Assembly (NCBI GenBank): GCA_024699495.1
Contig: JAILPK010000025.1
Coordinates: 37,107 to 101,106, forward strand
Source of the DNA: Bacteroidaceae bacterium
GTDB taxonomy: Bacteria; Bacteroidota; Bacteroidia; Bacteroidales; Bacteroidaceae
DNA length: 64,000 nucleotides
Direction: 5' to 3'
Positions 1 to 8,224 of this stretch are shown here, one piece after another. The stretch's first letter is position 1, and each line of letters begins with the position of its first letter. The notes under the pieces were generated by a model, which searched no databases, was not told where the DNA came from, and saw only the letters and a list, made by a program, of their open reading frames with translations. Position numbers and translations under genes: made by a program.

Positions 1-967
1 TGCGTTGACGATTTTTAAGGCTTGTGTTTATTTGGTCTATCAGATCTTGGAAGATGTGTTCAACTGGGGAAGCCGATTTGTCCCCATGCTCGTTAACAAC
101 AACATTAAGTCCGCGTGGAATCAGTTTAATCTCGATGTCTGTGCCGGCTTCTATGGGGTCTCCGTCATAGTGGATGACGCCGGGCTTTTCCCTATGCACG
201 CGCATCGACTGACATTGGAAAGAGCGTGTGTGCGGATTCTCATCTATATTCTTACCAAGCATTTGAACCACAACCTGAGCAGCCTCAAGAACGTTGAAAG
301 GCTCCAGGATGGTCACGTCCATCAGACCGTCGCTCATCGAGGCATGAGGAGCTATGTAGAAGTTGTTCCCATATTGTGATGCATTTCCACAAGCAATGAG
401 AAATGCATGATAGTGTGTCTTCTTGCCATCCACTTCTATCTCATAGGTCTCGGGCTTGTAAGCAAGTGAACTTTTTACTGTATTATCTACATACGATATG
501 AGGCCGCGTTTGCTGCTGTCGGCAAATTTCTCACTTATGAAGGCGTCGAAGCCCATCCCACAAGTGCAAAAAAACGGGTTGTCGTTGATGAGACCATAGT
601 CGAGTTGTTTGATCTGGCAGTCGGCGATAACTGACAGGGCGCCCTCGGGATTCATGGGAATCAGCAAATGACGCGCTAACCCATTCCCGCTACCCATTGG
701 AACTATTCCCAATGCAGTTTGCGTGTGTCGTAGTGAGCGTGCGACCTCGTTTACAGTTCCGTCTCCACCGATAGCGACACAAACATCATAACCATCTGTG
801 GCAGCCTTGTTAGCCAACTCTGCGGCGTGACCTCTGTGGTCAGTCCATTCCACCTTCCATTCGAACTGGTCTTCTGGAAGAAATCTTGGCAGAGCTTCAA
901 TTATAGGACGCTTGTCTCGGGTGCCGGAGATAGGATTTGCGATGAAAAGAAGTCGTTTGTGTTTCAT
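1..967 (-). CDS. Diacylglycerol/sphingolipid kinase family protein (YegS/DagK-like), 3' end outside window
   Basis: My own reverse-strand translation gives an open frame from an ATG at 967 to the window edge with no stop, at least 322 codons; the ORF track omits it, probably because it has no stop here. The start reads MKHKRLLFIANPISGT. The DAGK catalytic signature IGGDGTVNEV follows near residue 65, then MGSGNGLARH, the nucleotide-binding loop equivalent to GTGNDFAR in the family. Family knowledge: these cytoplasmic or membrane-associated enzymes phosphorylate lipid hydroxyls (diacylglycerol, sphingoid bases, ceramide) with ATP. It is transcribed divergently from serine palmitoyltransferase 184 bp away, which makes a sphingolipid substrate conceivable, but that is inference. 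Length and motifs are normal for the family; the true substrate cannot be read from sequence. Confidence 0.9.
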   Translation of the reverse strand, partial: MKHKRLLFIANPISGTRDKRPIIEALPRFLPEDQFEWKVEWTDHRGHAAELANKAATDGYDVCVAIGGDGTVNEVARSLRHTQTALGIVPMGSGNGLARHLLIPMNPEGALSVIADCQIKQLDYGLINDNPFFCTCGMGFDAFISEKFADSSKRGLISYVDNTVKSSLAYKPETYEIEVDGKKTHYHAFLIACGNASQYGNNFYIAPHASMSDGLMDVTILEPFNVLEAAQVVVQMLGKNIDENPHTRSFQCQSMRVHREKPGVIHYDGDPIEAGTDIEIKLIPRGLNVVVNEHGDKSASPVEHIFQDLIDQINTSLKNRQR

Positions 968-976
968 ATTCGGGTG

Positions 977-984
977 CAAATATA
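977..984 (-). promoter_or_regulatory. Predicted -7 element (TATATTTG) for the lipid kinase gene
   Basis: CAAATATA on the plus strand reads TATATTTG on the minus strand, an exact TAnnTTTG match to the Bacteroidota -7 box. It lies only about 10 bases before the kinase ATG, so the leader would be very short. Confidence 0.5.
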
Positions 985-1078
985 CGTTTTTTTACGACCT
1001 TAGTATGAAAAGCGGTGCAAAAGAAGATTAAAAATAAGTTTTTTATCAATTTTAATACTGCATTAACAAAATATTGTT

Positions 1079-1086
1079 TAACTTTG
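1079..1086 (+). promoter_or_regulatory. Predicted -7 element (TAACTTTG) for spt
   Basis: Exact TAnnTTTG match 64 bases before the spt ATG, within the 183-bp divergent spacer. No clear -33 TTG is seen. Confidence 0.55.
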
Positions 1087-1150
1087 CCCCGATTTTTAAC
1101 AATCTACTAAGTAAGTATTATTACATATCCTAATTATACATTAATATTAT

Positions 1151-2341
1151 ATGGGATTATTACAAGAAAAACTGTCCAAATACACCCTTCCGCAGAAGTA
1201 TAAGGCTTTGGGCATTTATCCCTATTTCCGGGAGATTGAAGGGAAACAGGGCACGGAGGTGATAATGGATGGGCACCGCGTTTTGATGTTTGGCTCAAAT
1301 GCTTATACGGGCTTGACAGGTGACGAACGTGTTATAAATGCTGGTATTGAAGCTATGAAAAAGTATGGTAGCGGATGTGCCGGCAGTCGGTTTCTCAATG
1401 GCACGCTTGACTTGCATGTTCAGTTGGAACATGAGTTGGCTGAGTTTGTAGGAAAGGACGAAGCTTTGTGTTTCAGCACGGGATTTACCGTGAACAGCGG
1501 CGTTTTGGCCGTGTTGACTGACCATCACGATTTCATCATCTGTGACGACCGCGACCATGCTTCTATAGTTGATGGAACTCGCTCAAGTTTCTCACGCCGC
1601 TTGAAATATAAGCATAATGACATGGAGGATTTGGAAAAGCAACTCCAGAACTGCCCAGTCGAGGCTGTGAAGCTGATAGTGGTGGATGGAGTGTTCTCTA
1701 TGGAAGGAGATCTCTGCAAACTGCCCGAGATAGTCGCCCTGAAGCACAAATATCCAGGCACGGCTATAATGGTTGACGAAGCTCACGGCATTGGCGTCTT
1801 TGGCCGTCAGGGACGTGGCGTCTGTGACCATTTCGGACTGACCGACGAGGTAGATCTTATTATGGGAACCTTCTCCAAGAGTCTTGCTTCTATTGGCGGT
1901 TTCATTGCTGCTGACAGCACTACCATCAACTATCTGCGTCACAACACAAGGACATATATTTTCTCCGCTTCCGACACTCCGGCTGCCACTGCCGCTGCCC
2001 GTGAGGCCCTGCATATTATCCAGAATGAGCCCGAACGTCTCAGCGCATTGTGGGATGTTACCAACTATGCCTTGAAGCGTTTCCGCGATGCCGGGTTTGA
2101 GATTGGAGACACCGAAAGCCCAATTATCCCACTTTATGTGCGTGATGTTGACAAAACATTCCTTGTGACAAAGCAGGCATTTGAAGCTGGCGTCTTCATT
2201 AACCCCGTGATACCTCCAGCCTGTGCGCCGCAAGACACTCTTGTGCGGTTTGCGCTTATGGCCACCCACACAAAAGAGCAGGTGGATGAAGCCGTAGAGG
2301 CACTGACGAAAGTATTCCGTGATTTGGAACTTATAAAGTGA
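1151..2341 (+). CDS. spt: Serine palmitoyltransferase (PLP-dependent alpha-oxoamine synthase)
   Basis: 396 aa. It condenses L-serine with a fatty acyl-CoA to 3-ketosphinganine, the committed step of sphingolipid synthesis in Bacteroidales. The N-terminus (MGLLQEKL...QKYKALGIYPYFREIEGKQGTEV) closely resembles the Bacteroides enzyme as I remember it, rather than KBL or BioF. PLP fold type I landmarks are visible: DRDHASIVDG with H136, the cofactor aspartate in VDEAHG (D209), and the Schiff-base lysine in GTFSKSLASIGGF (K243). The length is typical. The gene stands alone on the plus strand, divergent from a DAGK-family lipid kinase. The related enzymes 2-amino-3-ketobutyrate CoA ligase and 8-amino-7-oxononanoate synthase share the fold, but no Thr/Gly or biotin genes are adjacent. 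Confidence 0.9.
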   Translation: MGLLQEKLSKYTLPQKYKALGIYPYFREIEGKQGTEVIMDGHRVLMFGSNAYTGLTGDERVINAGIEAMKKYGSGCAGSRFLNGTLDLHVQLEHELAEFVGKDEALCFSTGFTVNSGVLAVLTDHHDFIICDDRDHASIVDGTRSSFSRRLKYKHNDMEDLEKQLQNCPVEAVKLIVVDGVFSMEGDLCKLPEIVALKHKYPGTAIMVDEAHGIGVFGRQGRGVCDHFGLTDEVDLIMGTFSKSLASIGGFIAADSTTINYLRHNTRTYIFSASDTPAATAAAREALHIIQNEPERLSALWDVTNYALKRFRDAGFEIGDTESPIIPLYVRDVDKTFLVTKQAFEAGVFINPVIPPACAPQDTLVRFALMATHTKEQVDEAVEALTKVFRDLELIK

Positions 2342-2376
2342 CAATATCTCATTTTTGAGAAATTTCCGTCGAAAAG

Positions 2377-2408
2377 TTTGGCAGAGTGCATTAAAAAGCC
2401 TACCTTTG
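2377..2408 (+). promoter_or_regulatory. Bacteroidota promoter for the tRNA-Lys pair
   Basis: TTTG at 2377-2380, a 20-bp spacer, then TACCTTTG at 2401-2408. This is one of the best matches in the window to the -33/-7 consensus, 22 bases before the first tRNA. Confidence 0.75.
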
Positions 2409-2430
2409 CACCCGCAAAACGAAAATGGAT

Positions 2431-2503
2431 GCGTCCTTAGCTCAGTTGGTAGAGCAATTGACTCTTAATCAATGGGTCCAGGGTTCGAGCCCCTGAGGGC
2501 GTA
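2431..2503 (+). tRNA. tRNA-Lys (anticodon CTT), copy 1
   Basis: 73 nt cloverleaf: acceptor GCGTCCT pairs with AGGGCGT (G-U at the first pair and at pair 4), D-stem GCTC/GAGC, anticodon stem ATTGA/TCAAT around loop CTCTTAA (anticodon CTT), T-stem CAGGG/CCCTG with loop TTCGAGC, discriminator A. CCA is not encoded. Confidence 0.95.
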
Positions 2504-2542
2504 CTCCTATAGGCGCGAGGCAGCCGAAAAAGTCTCATATAT

Positions 2543-2615
2543 GCGTCCTTAGCTCAGTTGGTAGAGCAATTGACTCTTAATCAATGGGTCCAGGGTTCGA
2601 ACCCCTGAGGGCGTA
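2543..2615 (+). tRNA. tRNA-Lys (anticodon CTT), copy 2
   Basis: Identical to the upstream tRNA except for one T-loop base (TTCGAAC instead of TTCGAGC). It follows after a 39-nt spacer and is probably processed from the same transcript. CCA is not encoded. Confidence 0.95.
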
Positions 2616-2624
2616 CTTTTGAAG

Positions 2625-2658
2625 AGAGAACTTCACAGTTTAAATTGTGGAGTTCTCT
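2625..2658 (+). terminator. Terminator hairpin after the tRNA-Lys pair
   Basis: Stem AGAGAACTTCACA / TGTGGAGTTCTCT (13 bp with one G-U) around an 8-nt loop, followed by a T-rich stretch. It starts 10 nt after the second tRNA. Confidence 0.75.
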
Positions 2659-2754
2659 TGTTATTTCCTTTATATTCATTGATTTTTGTCAAGATTTTAT
2701 GCTGAAAGACACATTTTTAGCCTTTTTCAATTATTATTTTGGGATAAAATGTAT

Positions 2755-2762
2755 TATCTTTG
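2755..2762 (+). promoter_or_regulatory. Predicted -7 element (TATCTTTG) for the winged-helix gene
   Basis: Exact TAnnTTTG match, 58 bases before the ATG at 2821. No convincing -33 element. Confidence 0.55.
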
Positions 2763-2820
2763 CAGTGCCTAAAGAAAAAGGCATATCACTATTATTAAAC
2801 GATATTTAAGTAAAAAGATC

Positions 2821-3021
2821 ATGTTTGAGAAAGCAGGTGAAATCGCAGGTGCTATTTGGACAGCCCTGAACGAGAACGGCGCACTCAGCGCAAAGGATTT
2901 GAAGAAAGCTACAAAAGTGAAAACTGAAAAGGATTTGTATCTCGGCCTTGGTTGGTTGCTCCGTGAGGACAAACTCAACGTTGCTGGCGACGAGAAAGAG
3001 CCAATGTTCTGCCTCAAGTAA
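2821..3021 (+). CDS. Small winged helix-turn-helix protein (DUF2582-like)
   Basis: 66 aa, MFEKAGEIAGAIWTALNENGALSAKDLKKATKVKTEKDLYLGLGWLLREDKLNV. The order (helix, short HTH around LSAKDLKKATK, wing GDEKEPMFCLK) matches the DUF2582 winged-helix family common in Bacteroidales. These proteins have no signal peptide and are single-domain, presumed nucleic-acid-binding proteins with no defined target. The gene is monocistronic, with its own -7 box upstream and a perfect 11-bp hairpin terminator about 200 bp downstream. Function beyond the fold is unknown. Confidence 0.85.
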   Translation: MFEKAGEIAGAIWTALNENGALSAKDLKKATKVKTEKDLYLGLGWLLREDKLNVAGDEKEPMFCLK

Positions 3022-3220
3022 GAATTCTTATCCGAAGTCATTTTTGATTCTGAATAACCTTATGGATATAGTTCTGAGTTCAGAACTGCCCCATAGATAT
3101 ATTTCAGGTTGAAGATGATTTTCAGGCCGAGTTCTGAAAAACGAATTGTCTATTTGATGGAGTCTTGATTTATTATCGCACTACTGAAGACGTTCGGCAG
3201 AATTACAAAAAAACAAAAAG

Positions 3221-3250
3221 AAATAGTTCCCGCGGGGAACTATTTTTTTT
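3221..3250 (+). terminator. Strong intrinsic terminator
   Basis: Perfect 11-bp stem AAATAGTTCCC / GGGAACTATTT with a GCG loop, running into TTTTTTTT. It lies between the winged-helix gene and the convergent HAD gene. The A-rich left flank means it could also work for the opposite strand. Confidence 0.85.
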
Positions 3251-3330
3251 ATATATTACCTATTACATGCAGAAGGCATAAATCCGAGGCGTAGCTGCTG
3301 ACAATCCTCTGACTTCCAAGATTTTTATAT

Positions 3331-3384
3331 CTTTTCTAGTCAGCAAGTCTTTTCTAGTCAGCAAGTCTTTTCTAGTCAGCATGT
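3331..3384. repeat. Tandem repeat, 3 x 18 bp
   Basis: CTTTTCTAGTCAGCAAGT occurs at 3331, 3349 and 3367; the last copy has one change (CATGT). It is followed by looser words (CAACAAGTCTTCAAGTCTT). It sits just downstream of the HAD gene stop, between convergent genes. Confidence 0.9.
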
Positions 3385-3471
3385 CTTCAAGCCAACAAGT
3401 CTTCAAGTCTTTGGGTTGATGGCTTAAAGAAGTGCTGAGAGTGGAAAAAGTTTTGCAATCTGCGGACGAAG

Positions 3472-3897
3472 TCAGAATTGCCACCATTTCTTTTTTCTTG
3501 GTGGAAGAGAATCTTGTGAATAGGTCTGCTCAAGAAGAATCTGCTCGTATGTCTTGCCTTCTGAGATGATCTGATATATTGTGCCCCAGTCGGGAAGACC
3601 GCCCACATTGCGGTCGTCAATCCACATATCAACTTTCAGCTTACGGCTAAAATGCATATTCTTATTCACATCCTCTTCGGGAAAGTCGCGGTTGACTGCA
3701 TAAAACTCTATTCCGCGCTCTGCACACCAGTCAACAGCCTCCTGCAACAATTCTCCTTCACGCACCGACCATAGAATCAGTTTGTGCCGATCCGCGATGA
3801 GCATACGTAGGGTTTCGCAGGCAAAAGGTATTTCCTCGCCAATATCCGGGTAACGATGGGTGACGATGGTTCCGTCGAAGTCAACAGCAATAGTCAT
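3472..3897 (-). CDS. HAD-superfamily hydrolase (BT0820-like)
   Basis: 141 aa. HAD motif I, DFDGT, lies at residues 6-10, with the nucleophile D6 and acid/base D8. The acidic motif near the C-terminus is WIDDRNVGG. No large cap insertion is visible, so this is a compact cap-less HAD phosphatase like the small hypothetical Bacteroides hydrolases. The substrate is unknown; the internal ILWSVREGELLQEAVDWC region resembles the T/S motif II area. It is monocistronic with an upstream -7 box. The C-terminus is basic (PPRKKKWWQF). Confidence 0.8.
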   Translation of the reverse strand: MTIAVDFDGTIVTHRYPDIGEEIPFACETLRMLIADRHKLILWSVREGELLQEAVDWCAERGIEFYAVNRDFPEEDVNKNMHFSRKLKVDMWIDDRNVGGLPDWGTIYQIISEGKTYEQILLEQTYSQDSLPPRKKKWWQF

Positions 3898-3977
3898 TAT
3901 ATATTTATAATGTAAAAATAATCGTTTTGTGTCTTATAAACGAAAATGTAAGATAAGGTTGAATATAAAAACTCGTG

Positions 3978-3985
3978 CAAATGTA
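3978..3985 (-). promoter_or_regulatory. Predicted -7 element (TACATTTG) for the HAD gene
   Basis: CAAATGTA on the plus strand is an exact TAnnTTTG match on the minus strand, about 80 bases before the ATG at 3897. Confidence 0.5.
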
Positions 3986-4050
3986 CATCAAAAAACTGTA
4001 AAAAGGGCATATTTTGTTGAATTTTTTTAGGCCGTCTGAAAGAAATTCGT

Positions 4051-4058
4051 TATATTTG
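4051..4058 (+). promoter_or_regulatory. Predicted -7 element (TATATTTG) for the large secreted protein
   Basis: Exact TAnnTTTG match 50 bases before the ATG at 4109. No matching -33 TTG. Confidence 0.55.
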
Positions 4059-4108
4059 CAGCGTTTAAATGATTTTTCACGTTATTTTCTAACTTAAAAG
4101 TTCTATTT

Positions 4109-7100
4109 ATGAAACAGAAACTACTTTCTGTAATCGCATTCTTAGGAATTTCAACTGCCGCATTCGCTGCCGTAGGTGACGATGTGACATCCACGTATCT
4201 TAAGAATGCCGATTTCAGTGCGGGGCAGCCTGTATCCGGGTTTATCTGCACTTATGACTATGACATGGAGACGAACAGTGCCACTATGTTTGGTATGCAG
4301 CCTGTCACAGAATGGGTCGCAAGTTCTCCGTCTGACAACACTCTTCTAGACGGTCGCACAGACAACGCCAATGCTAAAGCAGCCGGCGTGTTTGCCATTG
4401 CTAGCGAAGATTCGTACCTCGGCGGAACTGCTTATCTTGCTCCGTCATTTGCTCCGGACGAGTCTGTCGAAGGACAGGTTCTTGGTTTCGTAGCTGTTTG
4501 GGGAGCCCGTGCACAATATACTCAGGCTGTCTCTCTGCCTGCTGGTGCATATCGCATCATTATCCCTGCATATAATGCAGGTGGCGCAACCGCTATCTCA
4601 TCAAACCTTTGCGGTTTCGAGACTTCCGACGGCACTCAGTACTTCTCCAAGAAACTCACTTGGACTGAGGGTGAATGGGAGAATGACACAATCGAATTCC
4701 TCTTGTCCGAGGCTGCCGAGGGTGTTATCTCTGTCGGTTATGTAGCAGGCAATGCCGGTTCTGCCGGAATGCCTCACCTCTTCTACAATCAGGTGATTAT
4801 CCAGGAAGGCGATGCCCAGGCTCTTATCCAGATTGAGATTGATGCTGCCAAGGAGCGTCTGCTCGCTGTTATTACCGATGGTGAAGAGATTGGTGTGAAC
4901 ACCTCCGCTGCTCAGGAAGTTTACGACAATCCTGCTGCAACTCTGCAGGAGGTTGAAGCTGCCATCCTCTCTCAGAAAGACATTAATGAGAAGGGTCTGA
5001 CAGACTTTACAGACTTCTTCATCAACAACGCCCACTTCTCTAACGGAACTCCTCTTGATGGTGGTGTCTGCACATATGACTACGACATCGAGACCCATCA
5101 GGACAAGGGTGCTCTCTATTATGGTATGCAGGAAGTGGATTCATGGATTCCAAGTAACACCAATGAGAATGCCCGCGCCAGCGGCGTCTTTGCAGTAGGT
5201 TCTCCTGAGACTATATGGCTCGGTGGCCCTGGCTACGCAACTCCTGAGAAGAAGGCTAACGGTTCTTCTACCGGTAATATCTTCGGTTTCGTAAGTGTTT
5301 GGACTGCCTCCAGCAGTTACACTCAGAACGTAACATTGCCTGCCGGAACATATACTATCACTATCCCGACATATAATGGTGGTGGTACAGGAAATATCGC
5401 AAAGAACCTCTGCGGCTTTATTTCAGCTGATGGAGATGAGTATCTCGCTACAACTACTTCATTCCCCGTTGGCGAATGGAAGGAAGAGACTATCCGCTTC
5501 ACCCTTGATGAGGAGACCGCAGGTGTGATCAGCATCGGTTACACTGCTGCAAACGCAGGTTCCGGCTCAATGCCTCACCTCTGGATTGATGAGTTCCTGC
5601 TGAAGTTCAGCGGCGTTACTGAGATTAAGCCCAGCCTTATCGCTTTGCAGAGTGCAGTACGCAGCGCTGAGTCCTACACCACATTTGACGACGGACAGTA
5701 TGAGGCAACCCTGAAAACTAAGGTTGAAGAAGCTTTTGCTGCTGCTATAGATCTTGTAAATGCAAGCAGCGAGGATGACGACGCAAACGTTGCAGCTACT
5801 ACAGCCCTGAACAACATCGTGAGCGAGGCCCGTGTCAGCCGTGCTAAGTATGTAGAGTTCTACACTTTCATCAATGGCGCATTAACTGAGGCTATCGAGC
5901 AGTATTTTGACCAGCCCAACTTCGAATCTCTTGTAAGCTCACTCGAAGAACTCGAGGATGAATACAACACAGCATACGAGGAAGGCTCATATACAACAGA
6001 GCAGATCAACGAGGCTATTTCCGGCCTCAACACCACGATCAAGGATGCTGTCAAGGCTGTGTTCGACCAGGCTGTCGCTTCTGGTGAAAAGCTGGCCAAC
6101 CCGATTGACATCACCAGCCTCTATGAGGAGATGACCATTCCTTACACCACCTCTCAGGCAGCTTACTCAGGCAGCATCTGGAAGAATGAGACTGGCACAG
6201 GCAACTTCAAGACTAACTACAGCACTGCTGAAGTATGGAATGCTTCTCCTTTCAATATCTACCGTGAGCTAACCGACATGCCTAAGGGTAAATATACCAT
6301 TACTGTTAAGGCATTTTATCGCACCGCAGATCAGCAGACCAATTATGACAACTACCAGTTGGAGCAGACCGACCTGGCATTCGTCTATGGTGGCTATTCA
6401 AAGAGCCCTCTGCTGAACATTGTTGAATTTGCTTCTCAGGATTCAACCGCATACACCGATGTGTCCAAGATTGTTACAGAGACCGGTTCTCTCTTCGTTC
6501 CGAACTCTCAGCTGGCTGCACACAACGTGTTTGAAGCTGATGAGGATAAAGTTACCCTGAGCACCGTTTCCACAGCCCTCGGCCAGAATGGTACTCTTAC
6601 CTTCGGTATCAAGAGTGAGCAGATGGAAGCTAACTCTTGGGTAGTATGGGCTGATTTCCGCCTCTACTATAATGCTGCTGATGCTTCTGACCTGAATCCT
6701 GAAATCGAAGGCCTTATCGAAGTTGCTACAGCACAACTGGACAACACCGGTGGTGTTCTTGCAGCTGAGAACGGCTTGCAGCAGGCTATTGAAACTGGTA
6801 ACGCTGCTATTGAAGCTGATGACGAAGCCAGCAAACTGTCTGCTATCGATGCTCTGAATGCTGCTATTGCTTATGCCAAGGAGAGCGTGACCCTCGCTGC
6901 TGAGTTCGCAGAGATCCTCCAGAGCTACAACGACCGTCTTGACCTGTCTATGATTGAGTCTGAGGACGAGTCCTTCTACGCATTGCTTGAGGAAATTGCA
7001 AACCAAAGTGAAAATGGTGACTACTTCGACAGCAACGAGCAAATCACCACTTGGATTAAGCAGATGCGCGAAGGATGGGTAATCTACGTTCTCGGTCAGG

Positions 7101-7867
7101 ATCTTTCCGAGGCTTCTCTTGATAACCCCGTTGACGTGACTGAGGCTCTTGTTAATCCTGATTTCAGCGAGGATAACCACACTAATGGCTGGATTATCGA
7201 GACCGAAGCTACAAGTGGCAACCGCGGTACCTATGAGAATGGATTCCTCGAGTTCTGGAATGTAAATGCAGGGTGGACTATCTATCAGGAGCTGCCTACT
7301 CTGAAGGCCGGTTACTACAGCCTGGTAGTAGAGGGCCTCTATCGTCCGGTTGGCATGGATGCAGTTGTTGATAGCCTCAATAACGGCAGTGCTATTGCTC
7401 AACATGTCTATATCTTCGCTGGCGACAGCAAGACTCCTATCATGAGCTGGGCTGACACTGAAAACGGAGCTTACCTGAATTCTCCAGTTCCCGAAGGTGT
7501 TACTTATGCTGAGAAGATTCTTGCTTCCAATGACACCCTCTATGCTCCTAACACCCGCGCACAACTCGCTTCCTTCACAGCTGAAGGCCGCTACCTCAAC
7601 ACATTCAACTTTAAGTATGAAGATGGTCAGGGCGCTATCCGACTGGGTCTGCTTCAGAACACCCTCAACGCTGGTGACTGGGCTCCGTTCGGTAACATCC
7701 AACTCTACTATATCGGTACGGAAGAACCCGATGCAGTCAAGAGTGTAGAAGCCGCTGATGTGCTTGCAGCCGGTAAGAACGACATCTACAACCTGGCTGG
7801 ACAACGTGTCAGCAAGGCTAAGAAGGGTCTCTACATCATCGGTGGCCGCAAGGTCGTTGTGAAATAA
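4109..7867 (+). CDS. Large secreted multidomain protein with repeated jelly-roll-like modules, FIVAR-like helices and a T9SS-like tail
   Basis: 1252 aa. A signal peptide (MKQKLLSVIAFLGISTAAFA) is followed by two homologous modules at about 25-215 and 295-495. Both carry F-x-CTYDYD, a YTQ(A/N)VSLPAG-type strand, LCGF and a GYxAxNAGSxxMPHL box. Two further beta-rich modules lie at about 665-880 and 1005-1200 (QELPTLKAGYYSLVVEGLYRP type), separated by helical FIVAR-like segments at about 505-660 and 885-955. The last 45 residues end IYNLAGQRVSKAKKGLYIIGGRKVVVK, a tail like those of type IX or related sorting signals in Bacteroidales. Inference: a cell-surface or secreted protein that binds glycans or matrix. 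No catalytic motif is recognised. Monocistronic, with a promoter upstream and a hairpin downstream. Confidence 0.8.
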   Translation: MKQKLLSVIAFLGISTAAFAAVGDDVTSTYLKNADFSAGQPVSGFICTYDYDMETNSATMFGMQPVTEWVASSPSDNTLLDGRTDNANAKAAGVFAIASEDSYLGGTAYLAPSFAPDESVEGQVLGFVAVWGARAQYTQAVSLPAGAYRIIIPAYNAGGATAISSNLCGFETSDGTQYFSKKLTWTEGEWENDTIEFLLSEAAEGVISVGYVAGNAGSAGMPHLFYNQVIIQEGDAQALIQIEIDAAKERLLAVITDGEEIGVNTSAAQEVYDNPAATLQEVEAAILSQKDINEKGLTDFTDFFINNAHFSNGTPLDGGVCTYDYDIETHQDKGALYYGMQEVDSWIPSNTNENARASGVFAVGSPETIWLGGPGYATPEKKANGSSTGNIFGFVSVWTASSSYTQNVTLPAGTYTITIPTYNGGGTGNIAKNLCGFISADGDEYLATTTSFPVGEWKEETIRFTLDEETAGVISIGYTAANAGSGSMPHLWIDEFLLKFSGVTEIKPSLIALQSAVRSAESYTTFDDGQYEATLKTKVEEAFAAAIDLVNASSEDDDANVAATTALNNIVSEARVSRAKYVEFYTFINGALTEAIEQYFDQPNFESLVSSLEELEDEYNTAYEEGSYTTEQINEAISGLNTTIKDAVKAVFDQAVASGEKLANPIDITSLYEEMTIPYTTSQAAYSGSIWKNETGTGNFKTNYSTAEVWNASPFNIYRELTDMPKGKYTITVKAFYRTADQQTNYDNYQLEQTDLAFVYGGYSKSPLLNIVEFASQDSTAYTDVSKIVTETGSLFVPNSQLAAHNVFEADEDKVTLSTVSTALGQNGTLTFGIKSEQMEANSWVVWADFRLYYNAADASDLNPEIEGLIEVATAQLDNTGGVLAAENGLQQAIETGNAAIEADDEASKLSAIDALNAAIAYAKESVTLAAEFAEILQSYNDRLDLSMIESEDESFYALLEEIANQSENGDYFDSNEQITTWIKQMREGWVIYVLGQDLSEASLDNPVDVTEALVNPDFSEDNHTNGWIIETEATSGNRGTYENGFLEFWNVNAGWTIYQELPTLKAGYYSLVVEGLYRPVGMDAVVDSLNNGSAIAQHVYIFAGDSKTPIMSWADTENGAYLNSPVPEGVTYAEKILASNDTLYAPNTRAQLASFTAEGRYLNTFNFKYEDGQGAIRLGLLQNTLNAGDWAPFGNIQLYYIGTEEPDAVKSVEAADVLAAGKNDIYNLAGQRVSKAKKGLYIIGGRKVVVK

Positions 7868-7903
7868 GATTCCATGATTTAGTTAACTCTATAGATATTT
7901 AAC

Positions 7904-7946
7904 AGATTCGCCCCCGAGGTCAAGTACCTTTGGGGCGATCTTTTTT
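7904..7946 (+). terminator. Terminator of the large secreted protein gene
   Basis: GATTCGCCCC pairs with GGGGCGATC (one bulge) with an inner GGT/ACC pairing, followed by TTTTTT. The stem closely resembles the hairpin at 8220-8255. Confidence 0.8.
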
Positions 7947-7987
7947 CTTAAGTAGAGTTCGGATTTCGTTTGTGACGGGCCCCAAAA

Positions 7988-8075
7988 TACATCGGGGTCT
8001 ATTAGTAAATACATCAAGGTCTATTTACTAATACATCAAGGTGTATTTACAATTACATCGAGGTGTATTTGCATG
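7988..8075. repeat. Tandem repeat, 4 x 22 bp
   Basis: Four degenerate copies in exact 22-bp register: TACATCGGGGTCTATTAGTAAA, TACATCAAGGTCTATTTACTAA, TACATCAAGGTGTATTTACAAT, TACATCGAGGTGTATTTGCATG. They lie between the convergent large-protein gene and lpd. A 22-bp period rotates the reading frame, so the array is not coding. Confidence 0.9.
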
Positions 8076-8182
8076 TGTTCCTAAATGTGCATCAATATGG
8101 ATAGAAGTGGGTTGAATTGTGATGCATAATGCATGGCAGTGTGGACATAAGTACAAGCGATGTGTCAAGGTGCGGATGGGGG

Positions 8183-8224
8183 CAGATATATGTAAAAGTT
8201 TGTCAGATATATGTAAAAGTTTCG
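8183..8224. repeat. Direct repeat, 2 x 21 bp
   Basis: CAGATATATGTAAAAGTTTGT is repeated immediately as CAGATATATGTAAAAGTTTCG. The second copy runs into the lpd terminator stem. Confidence 0.85.

Noticed and set aside
5-379. 124-aa plus-strand ORF at the window start
   Set aside because: It is antisense to the lipid kinase, which has clear catalytic motifs over the same bases.
6443-7804. 453-aa minus-strand ORF
   Set aside because: It lies wholly inside the large secreted protein gene in antisense; it has no motif, no promoter, and is explained by codon bias of the real gene.
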